Assembly: GCA_027627225.1 (NCBI GenBank)
Contig: CM051033.1
Coordinates: 11,190,558-11,254,557, forward strand
Direction: 5' to 3'
Origin: Congeria kusceri
Taxonomy: Eukaryota; Mollusca; Bivalvia; Myida; Dreissenidae
Length of the DNA stretch: 64,000 nucleotides
Part shown: positions 1 to 13,700 of the stretch, in pieces
Layout of the letters: the number at the start of each line of letters is the position of its first letter
Numbering within the stretch: the stretch's first letter is position 1
Program-made: the position numbers and the translations under genes
The notes under the pieces: model-generated
What the model saw: only the letters and a program-made list of their open reading frames with translations
Database searches by the model: none
What the model was told of the DNA's origin: nothing

Positions 1-119
1 CAGCACTGAGGTATGCAGTAACCTCTCAGTCAGCACTGAGGTATGCAGTAACTCTCAGTCAGCACTGAGGTATGCAGTAACCTCTCAGTCAGCACTGAGG
101 TATGCAGTAACCTCTCATT
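1..119. repeat. 30-bp tandem array, 4 copies, cut by window edge
   Basis: The unit begins CAGCACTGAGGTATGCAGTA and repeats with a 29-30 bp period. The array probably continues upstream. It lies in the OPA1 intron or flank. Confidence 0.9.
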
Positions 120-1006
120 GAATCTCCTGACAAACTGGCCACCGACTATGGAAAACAGGGAAAACAGGGAAAAAGTGTGAAAAAAATTCCCTGCAGGGAA
201 AAATCTGGGAATTTTAAAATTTGGCAAAAATCAGGGAAAATTCAGGGAATTTGACCAAAAGTGTTACCACAAATCCAAAATGAGGTAGTGAAATCTAGAA
301 TTTAATAAATATTTAAACAATAAACCAATACAATTATCATACTTGTTTAGAGTAACAAGTTAACAATAGTAAAATGGGTGAAAATGGAAAATTGTGTTCA
401 TATTTGTATGTATGCTATCACCACTTTGCACTAAGTTTACCAGTAATTTGACAATGAATGTCATGGAAAATCAACTTCCGGTCAGGGAAAATTCAGTGAA
501 ACGTCAGGGAATATTATTTCGGAATTTCAGTGGCCATCCTGCATCTCATTCCTAGAAAGTGAATCTCCGGTTACTTAAAATTCTGTTTCTTAGCATTAGA
601 CACACTATATAGATACCTAGTACCTTGAAACAGTAACCTGACACTTGTTGACTCTATTAGCATAAATTACGCACTTGAATTGTTTCCTATATTTATACTC
701 GTTTTTGTTCGTGCACGTGTTTCACTAGTTTAATTATACCATAAAAGTATTTTATTGGGATGCTCTTTCATTGATTTAACTCGGTTTCTGTACAGAAATA
801 AATATATTTATTATAACGGTATTGTAATATATTCGTGCATAAAATTCAGTCTCAGGTTAATGTTTCCGAGCTATATTTACACTTTTGCTCCAGTTAGTTA
901 AGGTCTTTGAGTTATTGATTCTTGAGTAATAGACGTTTTGCGAGATAGTTTTGTGTTGCCGTACTTGTATGTTTTCAACAAATGACGTTTTCCCCTTACA
1001 TTAGTT
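120..1006. other. Non-coding intron sequence, partly low-complexity
   Basis: From about 150 to 530 the stretch is rich in GGGAAAA/TTCAGGG words and looks like a worn dispersed repeat. The rest is AT-rich. I see no exon matching the missing G2-region segment of OPA1. Confidence 0.5.
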
Positions 1007-1270
1007 TGAGGCCTGTCGCGGGAAAACCCGTCATAATGCATGTGCGTAAAGTGTCGTCCCAGATTAGCCTGTGCAGTCCGCACAGGCTAATCTGGGACGG
1101 CACTTTCCGCTTAAAATGGTGTTTTCTGTTTGATGGAAGTCTCTTCTAAACATAAATCCACTGTAGGCGGAAAGTGCCGTCCTGGATTAGCCTGTGCAGA
1201 CTGCACAGGCTAATCCAGGACGACACTTTACGCACATGCATTAAGTCCGGTTTTCCCAAGACACGCCGCA
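1007..1270. mobile_element. Compound-hairpin MITE, copy A (full length)
   Basis: The termini TGAGGC..GTCGCGGGAAAACC and GGTTTTCCCAAGACACGCC are inverted. Each half also contains its own hairpin, GATTAGCCTGTGCAG/CTGCACAGGCTAATC, so the element folds into two hairpins inside a larger one. It has no coding capacity. Seven further copies occur in this window. Confidence 0.85.
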
Positions 1271-1702
1271 GTTTATAGTTATAATTGAAGTTTCACCTGC
1301 CTGATTATGCTCTAGTTTAGGGAAATGCTGACAAATTATTTCACCATGTGTACACACTGTAAGTATTTAACAAACAAAACTGATGACCAACACTTCAGTT
1401 TGGTGCGGCCTACCGTATATTTGCTTACTATTTCCAATCTGATAAACATGATGGCCCTGTGTTATCAAAGATCTTACTACAAGTTTAAGTTACGACTGAA
1501 TTTTGTAGTTTAAAAAAACAGACATGTATGATCAGTATGTTCCTGAAATAAAGGACATGTGAAAGATACCAAGGAAATGAATAGAATTACTGAAATAAAG
1601 TAATCAAAGATGTTGGTGCGTAGCATTTATGCTTCTTTGAAAATTGTATCGTAATGTAAATAAGCCCTACGATGTTTAATAAGACGGGTACCGTGTTTCC
1701 AG

Positions 1703-1774
1703 TGTATCTCAATGACAGTGAAGGGCCCAGGCATACAGAGGATGGTTCTTGTGGACTTGCCAGGCATCATTTCA
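1703..1774 (+). CDS. OPA1: OPA1 exon a (GTPase G3 region)
   Basis: This exon has 72 nt (24 codons) and enters and leaves in phase 0. It encodes residues including [16 protein letters not shown], the G3 strand and DxxG motif that contacts the gamma-phosphate and Mg ion. The acceptor is TTTCCAG and the donor is GTAAGT. The preceding exon, which should carry the switch I/G2 part, was not found between 1 and 1702. Confidence 0.93.
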
Positions 1775-4700
1775 GTAAGTAGCTTCTACTGTCTGTCATT
1801 GTGCACTGATTTCATGTCACCAACAATAGTTGCAAAAGATTAATGTAAAATAGTGATATAAGAAATTCATGTCGTGAAGATATACCGGTACCAGTATGTA
1901 ACAATTTGTGGAAAATTTTAATGTAAACAATAACATTGTGAATGATTTATGTAAAATATTGGTGGAAGAAAGATGTGTAGTGAAATATTGATAGGTTTGG
2001 TTAAAGTAAAAAAAAAAAAGAAGACTAATTTATGTGAAACATTAATATAATAAAATCATGTCATGAAGATTTGTTTAAAGTCTTTATTATGTGAAGTAAC
2101 ATGCATTCATACAAAATGTATACCATAAATAAGCTGTAGGATTTAGTTTACAAAAACATGTTTTCTTTGCAATATTCCTTATTCTTTGCAAGTATAATTT
2201 TGTTGAACATCCTTAATGCAAAAATTTCAAGTCATGAAAACTGCATTTATATGAACTATTCAGTCTCTTGGTTTACCTTCAGACGGAGACGACCGTAATG
2301 GCAAAGGATACGAAGGAAAGCATCAAGCGGCTTGTCAAGAGCTACATGGAGAACCCCAACGCCATAATACTCTGTATACAAGGTAAAGGAACTGAGGCAT
2401 GATACAGTATTTTATACTTTTTTCAGCTTGTTATATTTTGCTGGCAGTTTGTAATACCTGTATGGAAAACCCCAGTGCCATTATACATTTGTAAACAATG
2501 TAAGGCAACACTGAGGCTGGATTCAGATTTACTTTCATTATTATATTTTGCGGAAAAAAAAATTATCACATGCTATACCTTGTCCCCCGTGTAATACAAC
2601 CATTACGAATATTTTTATCTTACACATGTGTAAGATAACATTTTGATGACGTCATGTCAATACACAACTTTTAGGATTTATCAACATGTTTTGATAAAAT
2701 TATACATTTATTTTCGTTGAAAAGCATGTGATAAAAAAAGATCTGACACTCGTTGTCATTTCATGCCATATATGATTAAACTCGTCCAGGAAATTCGTTA
2801 GTAAGCTCGCCAAAGGCTTGCTAACAAAATTCCTGAACTCGTTTAATAAAATATGGTATGAAATGACAACTCGTGTCAGATCCTATATATAGTGTTATTC
2901 ATCTTGCCTCACAGTAGTGAGGACAATCCACTGACATTTACTCGAAGATTTGCACTATGAATCTAGCCTGTTACAAATTTCATAGACAAATGTCAGAAAT
3001 CGAAAAAAATACATACTCGCGTTTGAAATGTTGACACTATACACCTTTTTTTGCGGGAGGATGTGCATTATTTAAGCAATAACCCTTTGGTAAAACCGGA
3101 GTTCATATATCTTGGCAACCCTTGGTACTTTGCTACAAGGACTTGTTACATTTGGGCATCATGGTATGGTGAGGAGTACAAAAAGTGAGGACATTAAAAG
3201 CAAATTTAATCGACAATGAGAAAAAAAGAAAAACGTTAATTAAAAATGAAATATGAAAAATGAATTTGAATCACAATTTTGTAGACGGTTCTTTGGACGC
3301 AGAGCGTAGCAATGTGACAGACGTTGTAAGTCAGATCGATCCGAGCGGTAAACGGACCATCTTCGTACTGACCAAAGTGGATCTTGCAGAGAGCAACCTG
3401 TACAATCCTAACAGGGTAGGTGGAGGGAATAGCGCAGTCTTCACGATTAACCAGTGGACCATGGATCGAGTCCACCAAATTTTTGCTCAGTCTAGCAAAA
3501 TTTATAAGTTAACAGGACCGACGGTCCATCAATTGAAGGTCCTTTGGTCATTAAGAAAATCATAAAAAGAAAACAAATCTTATTCACCTGTTGACAGTCT
3601 TAAAGCCATGATTGTTTTTAATTATTTCTATAAAAGATTGAATACAAAAGAGTGAATGAAAATTATGGTCCACTTTATTGTAGTCTCAGGGGTTTTGTTG
3701 TTGATCGCCACTGTCACCAAAAGCGACAAAGTTGTGAAAATGGCGACACTTTTTTCAAAGTGGCGAATTTTATTGGTGACAACATAATTTTAGAGAGTGC
3801 TAAATCTGGTATGTGAAATTTCAGTTGCAACAAAACTGGGGCAGATTATGTTACCACAGAGACTGCAAACATGGCCTTAGGGCATTGTTTGTTATCAGCC
3901 ATTTGTTGCAGACGAGCGTGTAATGGTGTGAAAGCTTATCTCTGACCTCACAGCATCAGTTTTCCGCTTGGTTGGGCACAGTCACACTCAGTTGAAATCC
4001 AAATCAGCACTATTGATTTTCAATCTTCTGACTATTTATTATTGTGTAATGCTTTTATCTGCAACAGGAGAAATTTCAGTTCAAAATATTAACACCAGTA
4101 CTGCAGTAGCAAAAAAGAGCAACTTGGGCCATGTGGTAAACATTCATTCCAAAACAAGGCTGACCTAAATATAGCCTAAAACAAAGGAAACCATTTCTGT
4201 GTCTGGTTTTTTTTCTCAACATTAACAAACTGTTTGTCCACAGTCATGATGAATTTTAACATGAATTATGGACAGGCGGTTGTTCAACAAATGAAGATCT
4301 TAGTTAGATGGAGGATTTACCAATTTGCAAGTTAAGTGTTATTTTGATATTGTCATATATTTTTGCGACCCTACAAAATGATCAACATTACTAAAACTGT
4401 TCTAATAGTGTTGTAAAATCTTAATTTTCTAGAATTAATGATTATACTGCTAAGTTATAATTATAATAATGTAGTTATTTATGCTATTAATAGTGACAGT
4501 TACTGTTAATTAGATTCTGAATCATGTCAATATATGATTGACAACAAAATTGGCTCAGACTTTTTAAAACTGGCAAATTTTAGTGGAGACAACTTTTTTT
4601 GAGCCAGCGAAACCCCTGAGTCTGGTCCAGTCTTTATAGCTGGCTTAGTGTACTGCCAGTCCACTGATTTCAAATTTTATTTGTGAAGACTGATAGAGTG

Positions 4701-7700
4701 AATGTTTAGCCCCAAGCATGGTATGTGAAGGGGATAGAGTGAATGTTTGGCCCCAAACAGGGTAGGTGAAGGGGAAAGAGTGAATGTTTAGCCCCAAACA
4801 GGGTAGGTGAAGGGGAAAGAGTGAATGTTTAGCCCCAAACAGGGTAGGTGAAGGGGAAAGAGTGAATGTTTAGCCCCAAACAGGGTAGGAGAAGGGAATA
4901 GAGTGTATGTTTAGCCCCAAACAGGGTAAGTGATGGGGATAAAGAGAATGTTTAGCCCCAAACAGGGTAGGTGATGGGAATAGAGTGAACGTTTAGCCTC
5001 TAACAGGGTAGGAGAAGGGAATAGAGTGTATGTTTAGCCCCAAACAGGGTAAGTGATGGGGATAAAGAGAATGTTTAGCCCCAAACAGGGTAGGTGATGG
5101 GAATAGAGTGAACGTTTAGCCTCAGACATGGTAGGTAAAGGGATAGAGTGAATGTTTTGCCCCAAACATGGTAGGTGAAGGGGATAGAGTGAATGTTAAG
5201 CCCCAAACAGGGTAGGTGAAGGGAATAGAGTGAATGTTTAGCCTCAAACATGGTAGGTAAAGGGATAGAGTGAATGTTTTGCCCCAAACAGGGTAGGTGA
5301 AGGGGATAGAGTGAACGTTTAGCCCCAAACAGGGTAGGTGAACGACATAGAGTGAATGTTTAGCCTCTAACAGGGTAGGGGAAGGGAATAGAGTGAATGT
5401 TTAGCCCCTAACAGGGTAGGTGAAGAGAAAAGAGTGAATATTTAGCCTCTGACAGGGTAGGTGATGGGAATAGAGTTTATGTTTAGCCACAGACAGGGTA
5501 TGTGATGGGAATAGAATGAATGTTTAGTCCCAAACAGGGAGGTGAAGGGAATATAGTGAATGTTTAGCCCCAGACAGGGTATGTGATGGGCATTGAGTGA
5601 ATGTTTAGCGCCTAACGGGGTAGGTGATGGGAATAGAGTGAATGTTTAGCCCCAAACATGGTAGTTGAAGGGAATAGAGTAAATGTTTAGCCCCAAACAG
5701 GGTAGGAGAAGGGAATAGAGTGAATGTTTAGCCCCAAACAGGGTAGTTGAAGGGAATAGAGTGAATGTTTAGCCCAAACACGGTAGGTGAAGGGAATAGA
5801 GTGAATGTTTAGCCCCAAACAGGGTAGTTGAAGGGAATAGAGTGAATGTTTAGCCCCAGACAGGGTAGGTGAGGGGAATAGAGTGAATGTTTAGCCCCAG
5901 ACAGGGTAGGTGAAGGGAATAGAGTGAATGTTTAGCCCCAGGCAGGGTAGTTGAAGGGAATAGAGTGAATGTTTAGCCCCAAACAGGGTAGGTGAAGGGA
6001 ATAGAGTGAATGTTTAGCCCCAAACAGGGTAGTTGAAGGAATAGAGTGAATGTTTAGCCCCAAACAGGGTAGGTGATGGGAATAGAGTGAATGTTTAGCC
6101 CCAAGCATGGTATGTGAAGGAAATAGAGTGAATGTTTAGCCCAAACAGGGTAGTTGAAGGGAATAGAGTGAATGTTTAGCCCCAAACAGGGTAGTTGAAG
6201 GGAATAGAGTGAATGTTTAGCCCCAAACAGGGTAGTTGAAGGGAATAGAGTGAATGTTTAGCCCCAAACAGGGTAGTTGAAGGAATAGAGTGAATGTTAA
6301 GCCAGTTCATAGGGGATTAGAAAATCGGAACTAGGAAAAGATCCCGATAAGATATATTAGGGTGCTGCATCCTGGTTCAGTTTGGTCCCCTGCCCTGCTA
6401 CTCCTCTGGGCTAGTCAGAAATTGAATGTTGAGTGGTTTTTGCAATGTGACATATTAAATATACACATTTTCATTAACAGAAGAAGAGTTCATATCATGT
6501 TTAAAACTTTTACTAAAAGCATTAAACTGATTGAACTCTGGATTAACCAATTTATGAGACAGTGTCTTAGAACTGATTAGGCTTTCCTTTAAGCAATGCC
6601 TGGCCCCTTTTCTGATCCCATATATTTCCACTTTTCTTCATTTATGTTTTTAGGCTCTGCAGATAAACTTCAACTAATCTTGTCAGTATAGCCTATTTTA
6701 CAGGCTGCTGTTGAGACTTGAGACTTAAGTTATACAGGGCAAGAGATATGGTGCATATTTGCATAAATTCCCAATTCTGAAATGCCCGTTACTCAATTAA
6801 TTTATACTTTGATGAGTGACGAAACTCGAACAATATACTGAATACTCAAAAACATGAAACAGTTTGTGTTTAAATATGTCAATGAATGAGTGATAGTCAT
6901 ATAGCAAAAATACTAGCATCTGTTACATGCTATAGATGATCTATGACTTGAAGTATTTCCAAGAGCAATTCATTCAGGCTTGGGTGTATGAAGCAAGGCA
7001 ATTTGATTGGAAGTTGTTTTTTGTAAACAAACACAATATGCTATGAGTTTCGCACCATTTTTGTGTAATGGTTGTTTTACTTAATTTGGGTATTTACAAC
7101 ACTCAATGGGGTAACATAATTTCAAGTACTCAAATAAATAACTCGGTACTCCAGGCCTTTCCCCGGGCGCTTTAAGCGCAGTGGTGCCGCTGTGCTTTAA
7201 TTTCCAAATCCTTGTCGCCGTGGCGCTTGATTTTTCGATCTTGGTTAATCCGCGCTTGAAAATTTTACAAGCGCTCGCAAAATCTGACCCGACTGTCGTC
7301 TGCTTTCTAACTAACGACCAATCACATTACGCCTTCAGCTGTTTGTATATGGGTTTCTACACAAGACACGTGTGAGATTATCAGGTTGTGTATAGGGTAC
7401 AATTATGGCTTTTATCGGCTAATTATGAATGATTATGATCGGTACGTGTGATATAGGTACAATTAAGGGTAGGTACTGTCTGTTTTCGATTTTAATTTAT
7501 TGACGACTTTTATAAAGCGGTGTTTAAAAGTACAGGCGAAGAACAGTAATATTGACGGTTTGTTTTGACGGTTTGTTTTAACTTATGGATATTGCTAATT
7601 GGCAGTTATAGTTTATATTAATTGCAATTATAGCTGAAATTTAATTGACACCCATTTTCACAACTAATACCTATTTAAGCACACATAATTTTCGTCTTCA

Positions 7701-10700
7701 TAACCGAACTTGCATTTTTAAAATACGGACATAAATTATTTGATTTAAATTCTGCTGTAGTTAATTTTGTGTGTGAACATTTTCTTAAACAAGTTAGAAT
7801 GATTACCGGTAGGTCCAGGAAACTACCAGTGCCTGTGTCTGGGAAATCTTCCATAGCTAACTATTTAGTTAGGCCTGTTAGTGAATGTGAAAGTAAAAGT
7901 GTTACTGTTAGTGACAATGTAACATTACAGGCCCACCTCTAGACGAAGTGAACTAAAGTCAGATGGTGGAAACTTGGCATCAACAGAAACCCAGAAAAAC
8001 GGGAATTTAGAATGTTTTTGGACATTGATATTTTTGTAATAACATTTTCAGGATACATTTCTCTTGCCACTGGACCTGTTGTTTCGTTTAATAATTTTAT
8101 AATATGTCTATTTATAATTGCTGATATTTTTATGATAACATGCTTCTTCTTTTTCAGAATACATTTTCTGGCCACGGGTGTTGTTGTGTCATTGCATAAT
8201 TTTATATGTTTATTTATGATTGCTGATATTTTTGTGATAAAATGCTACTTTTTTTCAGGATACATTTCTCTTGCCACGGGTGTTGTTGTGTGTCTTTAAT
8301 ACATTTTATAAAATGTGTAGTTAAGTTTATGATTATGTTATATTATTAAGTAATAAAAGAGAAAAGAAGCTATTCTAGACTGTTTCTTTTTTTGCTTTTG
8401 TTAGCTCTTAAGTACTGTAGATTTTGATTTATTGCACTTAAAAAGTTTTAAAAAATCGGAACGTGGAAGGCGGTCACCCCCCTCCCACACCCGTCCCTCT
8501 TTGCCCCTGTGCCTTAGCAAAATCCTGGGGAAAGGCCTGTACTCTACTATTTGAAAAATCGTGGGATAACACTCGGTGCTGGCAAAATGCTTATCTGCTG
8601 ATATGGTTATACACATATTGGCTGAATGAGCTTTTATGTAAGGTAATTTTAATAAAATCAGAATAGTCCACGCTAGTCTAATCAGCCGTTCGTCAGCTAA
8701 AGTTTTCATGCAACAAGTTCATATCTCTATATCTACTACAGATATTTAATTAAAACTTTACACATGTCTGTTGGGTCATTATACAGTGAAACCTGTCCAA
8801 ACCGAACCCTGTGAAAACTGAATCCCTGTCAGAACCGAAAGGCTGTGTCCATTCCGATTTTTTTCCTTCATATTTTATATATCAAAAAACGTTAATAAAC
8901 TGAACCCTGTCCAAACCGAATACCGAACGATTTTTTTCACAAATTTGATCTCATTCAACCTTAAAAAAACCTGCATAAACCATACGGTGTATCCTGTTAG
9001 GTTTCACTTAGCGATACCGCGGAAGCGTGAATCCGATAATTGTTGACACAAGTACACACAAAGGGCATACTCGCCGTGGTGATAACGGGGCAGTGGTGCA
9101 ATAAGCGATCAGCAAGTCGGTGCATACGACTATAGTCAACTTGTGAAAAACAGATTATTCGGTCATGTTTTATGTTAAAATTTACGTACACTGTAAAAAA
9201 AATTATGTTTCACAAAAATGTAGTTAATTTATACCTATAGTAAATTCTATCACTGATCTCTTTAAGCCTAAGGCCTGCAATAGAATCGAGCTAAAATAAA
9301 TATGTTTAAACAAAAGCAGTCAACAAATGGTGATTTCTTTAAACGAATGTAAAAATGTTGTACGTTAAATACATTCATGAAGTTCAGGGTGTTTGATTGA
9401 TAATTTTAGTGTCGTTTTATGTACAAATACACATTTTTACTTGCATATAATAAAAATAATGAACAATTATAAAAGTGTAAACATTAACATGTTGTGTTGT
9501 CTTATTATATACTAAAATAAACATATATAATAGAACGTACATTTGTAAAGGAAAATGACATCTAAACTAAAAAAAACCTGGTAAACCGAACACCTCGGAA
9601 AACCGAACGATCGGCCCTGTCCCGACGCCGTTCGAATTAGACAGGTTCTACTGTATAAAGTCACTGGCCAAGGCCCATAACTGTGACCAGCATTTTAGCA
9701 GAATAATGCCCCTTTTTGTACTTCAGGTTAAGGTTCGCGTTTAAGTACATATCTTTGTAATTACTACAGATATTCAATTAAAACTTCACACATGTCTTCG
9801 GGTCATTATGTAAGTCACTGACCAAGGCCCATAACTCTGACCTGCAATTAAGCAGAATTATGCCTCTTTTTGTACTTGGAAATAAGTTCATACCTCTATA
9901 TGTACTTCATATATTTAATTAAAACTTCACACGTGTCTACAGAGCATTGTACATGGTCACTGGCCAAGGCCCATAACTGTGATCTACATTTTAGCAGAAT
10001 TATGCCACTTTTTGTTCTTATAAATATTCAGCTTGAAGTTTGTGTGCAAGTACATCTCTCTGTAACAACTTAAACTTCACACATGGCTTAGGTATCATTA
10101 CGTAAGGTCACTGACCAAGGCCCATAATCTGACAAAGAATAGTCAAGCGCACTGTCCTGAGACAGCTCTTGTTTACTTGTATGTCAATTAGTTGTCAACA
10201 TAGAAAGGGTTTTGCAATTTCTTTCAGATCAAATCCATTTTAGAGGGAAAGCTGTTCCCAATGAAGGCACTCGGATATTTTGCAGTTGTTACTGGAAAAG
10301 GTTGACAGTATTTTGGGTGTTTAGTGACTTCTTAGTGCAAAAGTGTGAAATAATGCTTAGTCTTAATACAGTAGAACTCTGGAATAAACAGTCACAACTA
10401 ATTATAATGTCGCTGTTTTTCTGCCACAGAAAACACAGTGTCTCAGAATAAGGATATTTATCTGAGTCATATTGATCATTGAAGTATTAATTACTGGTAT
10501 GCGATATTCATTGCAAAACTATATGACATAATGTTGCCCCAAGACCTCTTGATCATTATGCCTTCCTTAATTTGAGGCACGTTGTAGGAAAACCGGACTT
10601 AATGCATGTGCGTAAAGTGTTGTCCCAGATTAGCCTGTGCAGTCCGCACAGGCTAATCCGGGATGACACTTTCCACCTACAGTGGATTTATGTTTAGAAG

Positions 10701-13700
10701 AGACTTCCTTGAAACAGAAAATACCATAAAAGCGAAGAGTGCGTCCTGGATTAGCCTGTGCGGACTGCACAGGCTAATCCGGGACGACACTTTTTGCACA
10801 TGCATTAAGAAAATTTTCCAACAACGCGCCACATTTGCTTGTTACAAAATATTGATTAAAATGCTATACTTTACTGTTTTAGGCAACTCCAATGATAGTA
10901 TAGAGACAATCAGGGAATATGAAAATGATTTCTTCAAAAAATCCAAGCTTTTAAAGTGAGTATGCTTCTTGTTTGCAAAATAGATGAGGCATGTCGTAGG
11001 AAACCCTGGCTTAATGTGTGTGCGTAAAGTGTCGTCCCAGATTAGCACTTTCCGCTTTTATGGTATTTCCTGTTTCAAGGAAGTCTCTTCTAAACATAAA
11101 TTCACTGTAGGCAGAAAGTGCCGTCCAGGATTAGCCTGTGCAGACTGCACAGGCTAATCTGGGACGACACTTTACGCACATGCATTATGCCAGGTTTTCC
11201 CACTACATGCCTCAAATGTGCTGGTACATTGTACATCATATTTGTTCTGTGGTTTCAGACACTGTGTTTTGGACAACCACCAACATCTGATGAAATAATT
11301 ATTTTTCATGCACCTACATTTTTGGACATTTTTTGAAAGGTGCTTGACTTATGACTGATGTTTTCAAACAGATTCCCTTTGGCTTATATTTTCGAAAATA
11401 CATGTAATGCCAGTATAATCCAACAACTTTTTAAGCCCCCACTTTCAGGGTGTGGGGGCGTATAGATTTGCCCTTGTCCATCCGTCTGTCCTTTGTGAAT
11501 ACTGGTATTAATAAAGGATTTTAGTCAAAATTAGGGATGGGACCGAATATTCTAATATCGGATAATATTCGAATATAAAAAAATGAATACGAATAGTCGA
11601 TTTTCAAATTTATTTAAGAACAAAATTTATTTTTTAAGAAATCATGTTTTTTTCCAGTTTGATTGCAAAGTTAACATGAATTCCAGTCGTATTTCCTGCC
11701 TAGCAGGTGAGGGGGGGCAGTGTAACATTTTTACAACACATGCCAAACATGTCCAATTTACGACAATTGATAATTGGCAGGGGGAGGGGGTCACGTCTTT
11801 ACAAGGGCCGCAAATTAACGGTTTGTAGGAGGCGCAAATATGACGCATTGTATCCACAAATAACAAAACTGGGCCATGTTGTGATAACGGTTTCACAGTT
11901 TGCACAAGGCGTACGTTGTTGTTTATTGTCCTTAAGTGACATCTATACGGTTAACTTGTTTACAGTAAATAACAATAACTCTCTAAGTAAACCAATCAAA
12001 ATGAATCCATTATCAGCCAATCAATTTCTTTAACAAAATTAGCATGATCTGGTCAGTCTTAATATACATCACTTGTAAATTATTCTCCATTATATCAACA
12101 CCGTATAACACCGTATAACATACAAGAGTCTTGATTAATAATCAGTGCCACCATCATGTGCTTGGAAGTACTTTACGCGGTCATTAGACAAAACCCAGGC
12201 AGATATCTATCTATGTAATAAGAAATTTGTGTACGGAACGATTAACAAATGAATTAACAATACATTTAACAATATCTTACATTTCTTTATATTTGCCTAA
12301 CACTCACTAAGTTATATCGCTCATTTACCACTGAAACAAGGTAATAAAACTACGTACACGTAAGATACATATTTCGGATAGGTAAATATTCCTACAGAGT
12401 GCCGTATATAGTTTAATTTACGAAACGAATATTCGAATACCTAAAACGAATATTCGAATATTTATTTCAGCATTTGGTCCCATCCCTAGTCAAAATTTAA
12501 GAAAAATCTTAAAATTATGAAATTTGGTAATTGGATTTTCTGACAAAGAAATGCATTGTTTGAAGGTTTTGAAACAAGGTTTGCAATACCGGTATTATAC
12601 CAGTTGTGTTTATATTTAGTATTTATCATGCAAATATCCAAAGCATAGTGTATCAAATACATATTCTAACTTGTCTTATTTTCAGCTTAAGTTAAGAACA
12701 GCTTAAGAATATATGAGGCGCGTCGTGGAAAAACCGGTCTTAATGCATGTGCGTACAGTATCGTTCTGAATTAGCCTGTGCAGTCCGCACAGGCTAATCC
12801 AGGACAGCACTTTCCGCTTTAATGGTATTTTCTGTTTCAAGGAAGTCTCTTCTAAACATAAATCCACTGTATATAAATATGGGCCCTGGTCCGTGATGGT
12901 TTCCTTTCAGAGAAGGAGCCTTGAAGCACACACAGGTGAGCTCTCAGAATCTCAGCATGGCCGTGTCCGAACTCTTCTGGAAGATGGTGAAGGAGAACAT
13001 AGAACAGCAGGCAGACGCCTTTAAAGGTACGGGGATAAGATACCCGGCCAAAACAAAAACCGGATGGTTTATAACCTGACGGTTTATTGTTAAGGGATTT
13101 TCCTGGAAGCAGATCAAGATACAGCATGAAAAATGGTTAAATATGAAAACAACGATTTCTTATCACATGTGCATTTTTATTAGTCCCCTAACGGTGTTTC
13201 ACAAAATTTCCATTCCACTCCGGTTAGTTATGCGAGTCCTTCAATTCTTTACTTGAGGAGTGTACATTGCAAGTTTTATATTTGGCCCTGTACTTGTATA
13301 ATAAACGGTAAATATTGAAAAAAAAGAGTCTAAATGTAAGTGGTTCTCTTTGTGTAAAAATCTCCTGGTTACATGACAATTCTCTTGCAGCTACAAGGTA
13401 CAACCTCGAGACAGAGTGGAAGAACAACTTTCCAAGGCTGCGCGAGCTAGACAGGGTATGCGGAGATAGTTTGAAGTCTTTTTGTTTCTTGGAAATTTAA
13501 TGGGGAAAAAGACTTTTTGTTAAAATGTACTATTTCCTGCAAATTGTGGCAATATACAGCAGAACTGTGTTAACTTAAAGTCGCTGGGAGTTCACGAATA
13601 ACTTTGAGATATCCGAAGTTCACCATATCCGAATATAGACTTCTTAGAAGTTTTTAGTCCAAATGTTAAATAAAAAAAAGCGTTACGTAAAATAGCCATC

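Noticed and set aside
1..1702. Upstream OPA1 exon with the G1/G2 motifs
   Set aside because: No reading frame in this stretch gives a P-loop or switch I-like sequence next to suitable splice sites.
3416..3565. Extension of OPA1 exon c into the open frame beyond 3415
   Set aside because: The frame stays open, but similarity to OPA1 stops at the GTAGGT donor and resumes exactly in phase at 10228.
4691..6302. Regularly spaced repeats resembling a CRISPR array
   Set aside because: The 41-bp units are contiguous with no unique spacers, and the DNA is eukaryotic. The same holds for the 48-bp and 99-bp arrays.
11532..12488. Transposase gene inside the hAT elements
   Set aside because: The interior has only short frames with no RNase-H-like or hAT dimerisation motif. 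The two copies share indels that break any frame.
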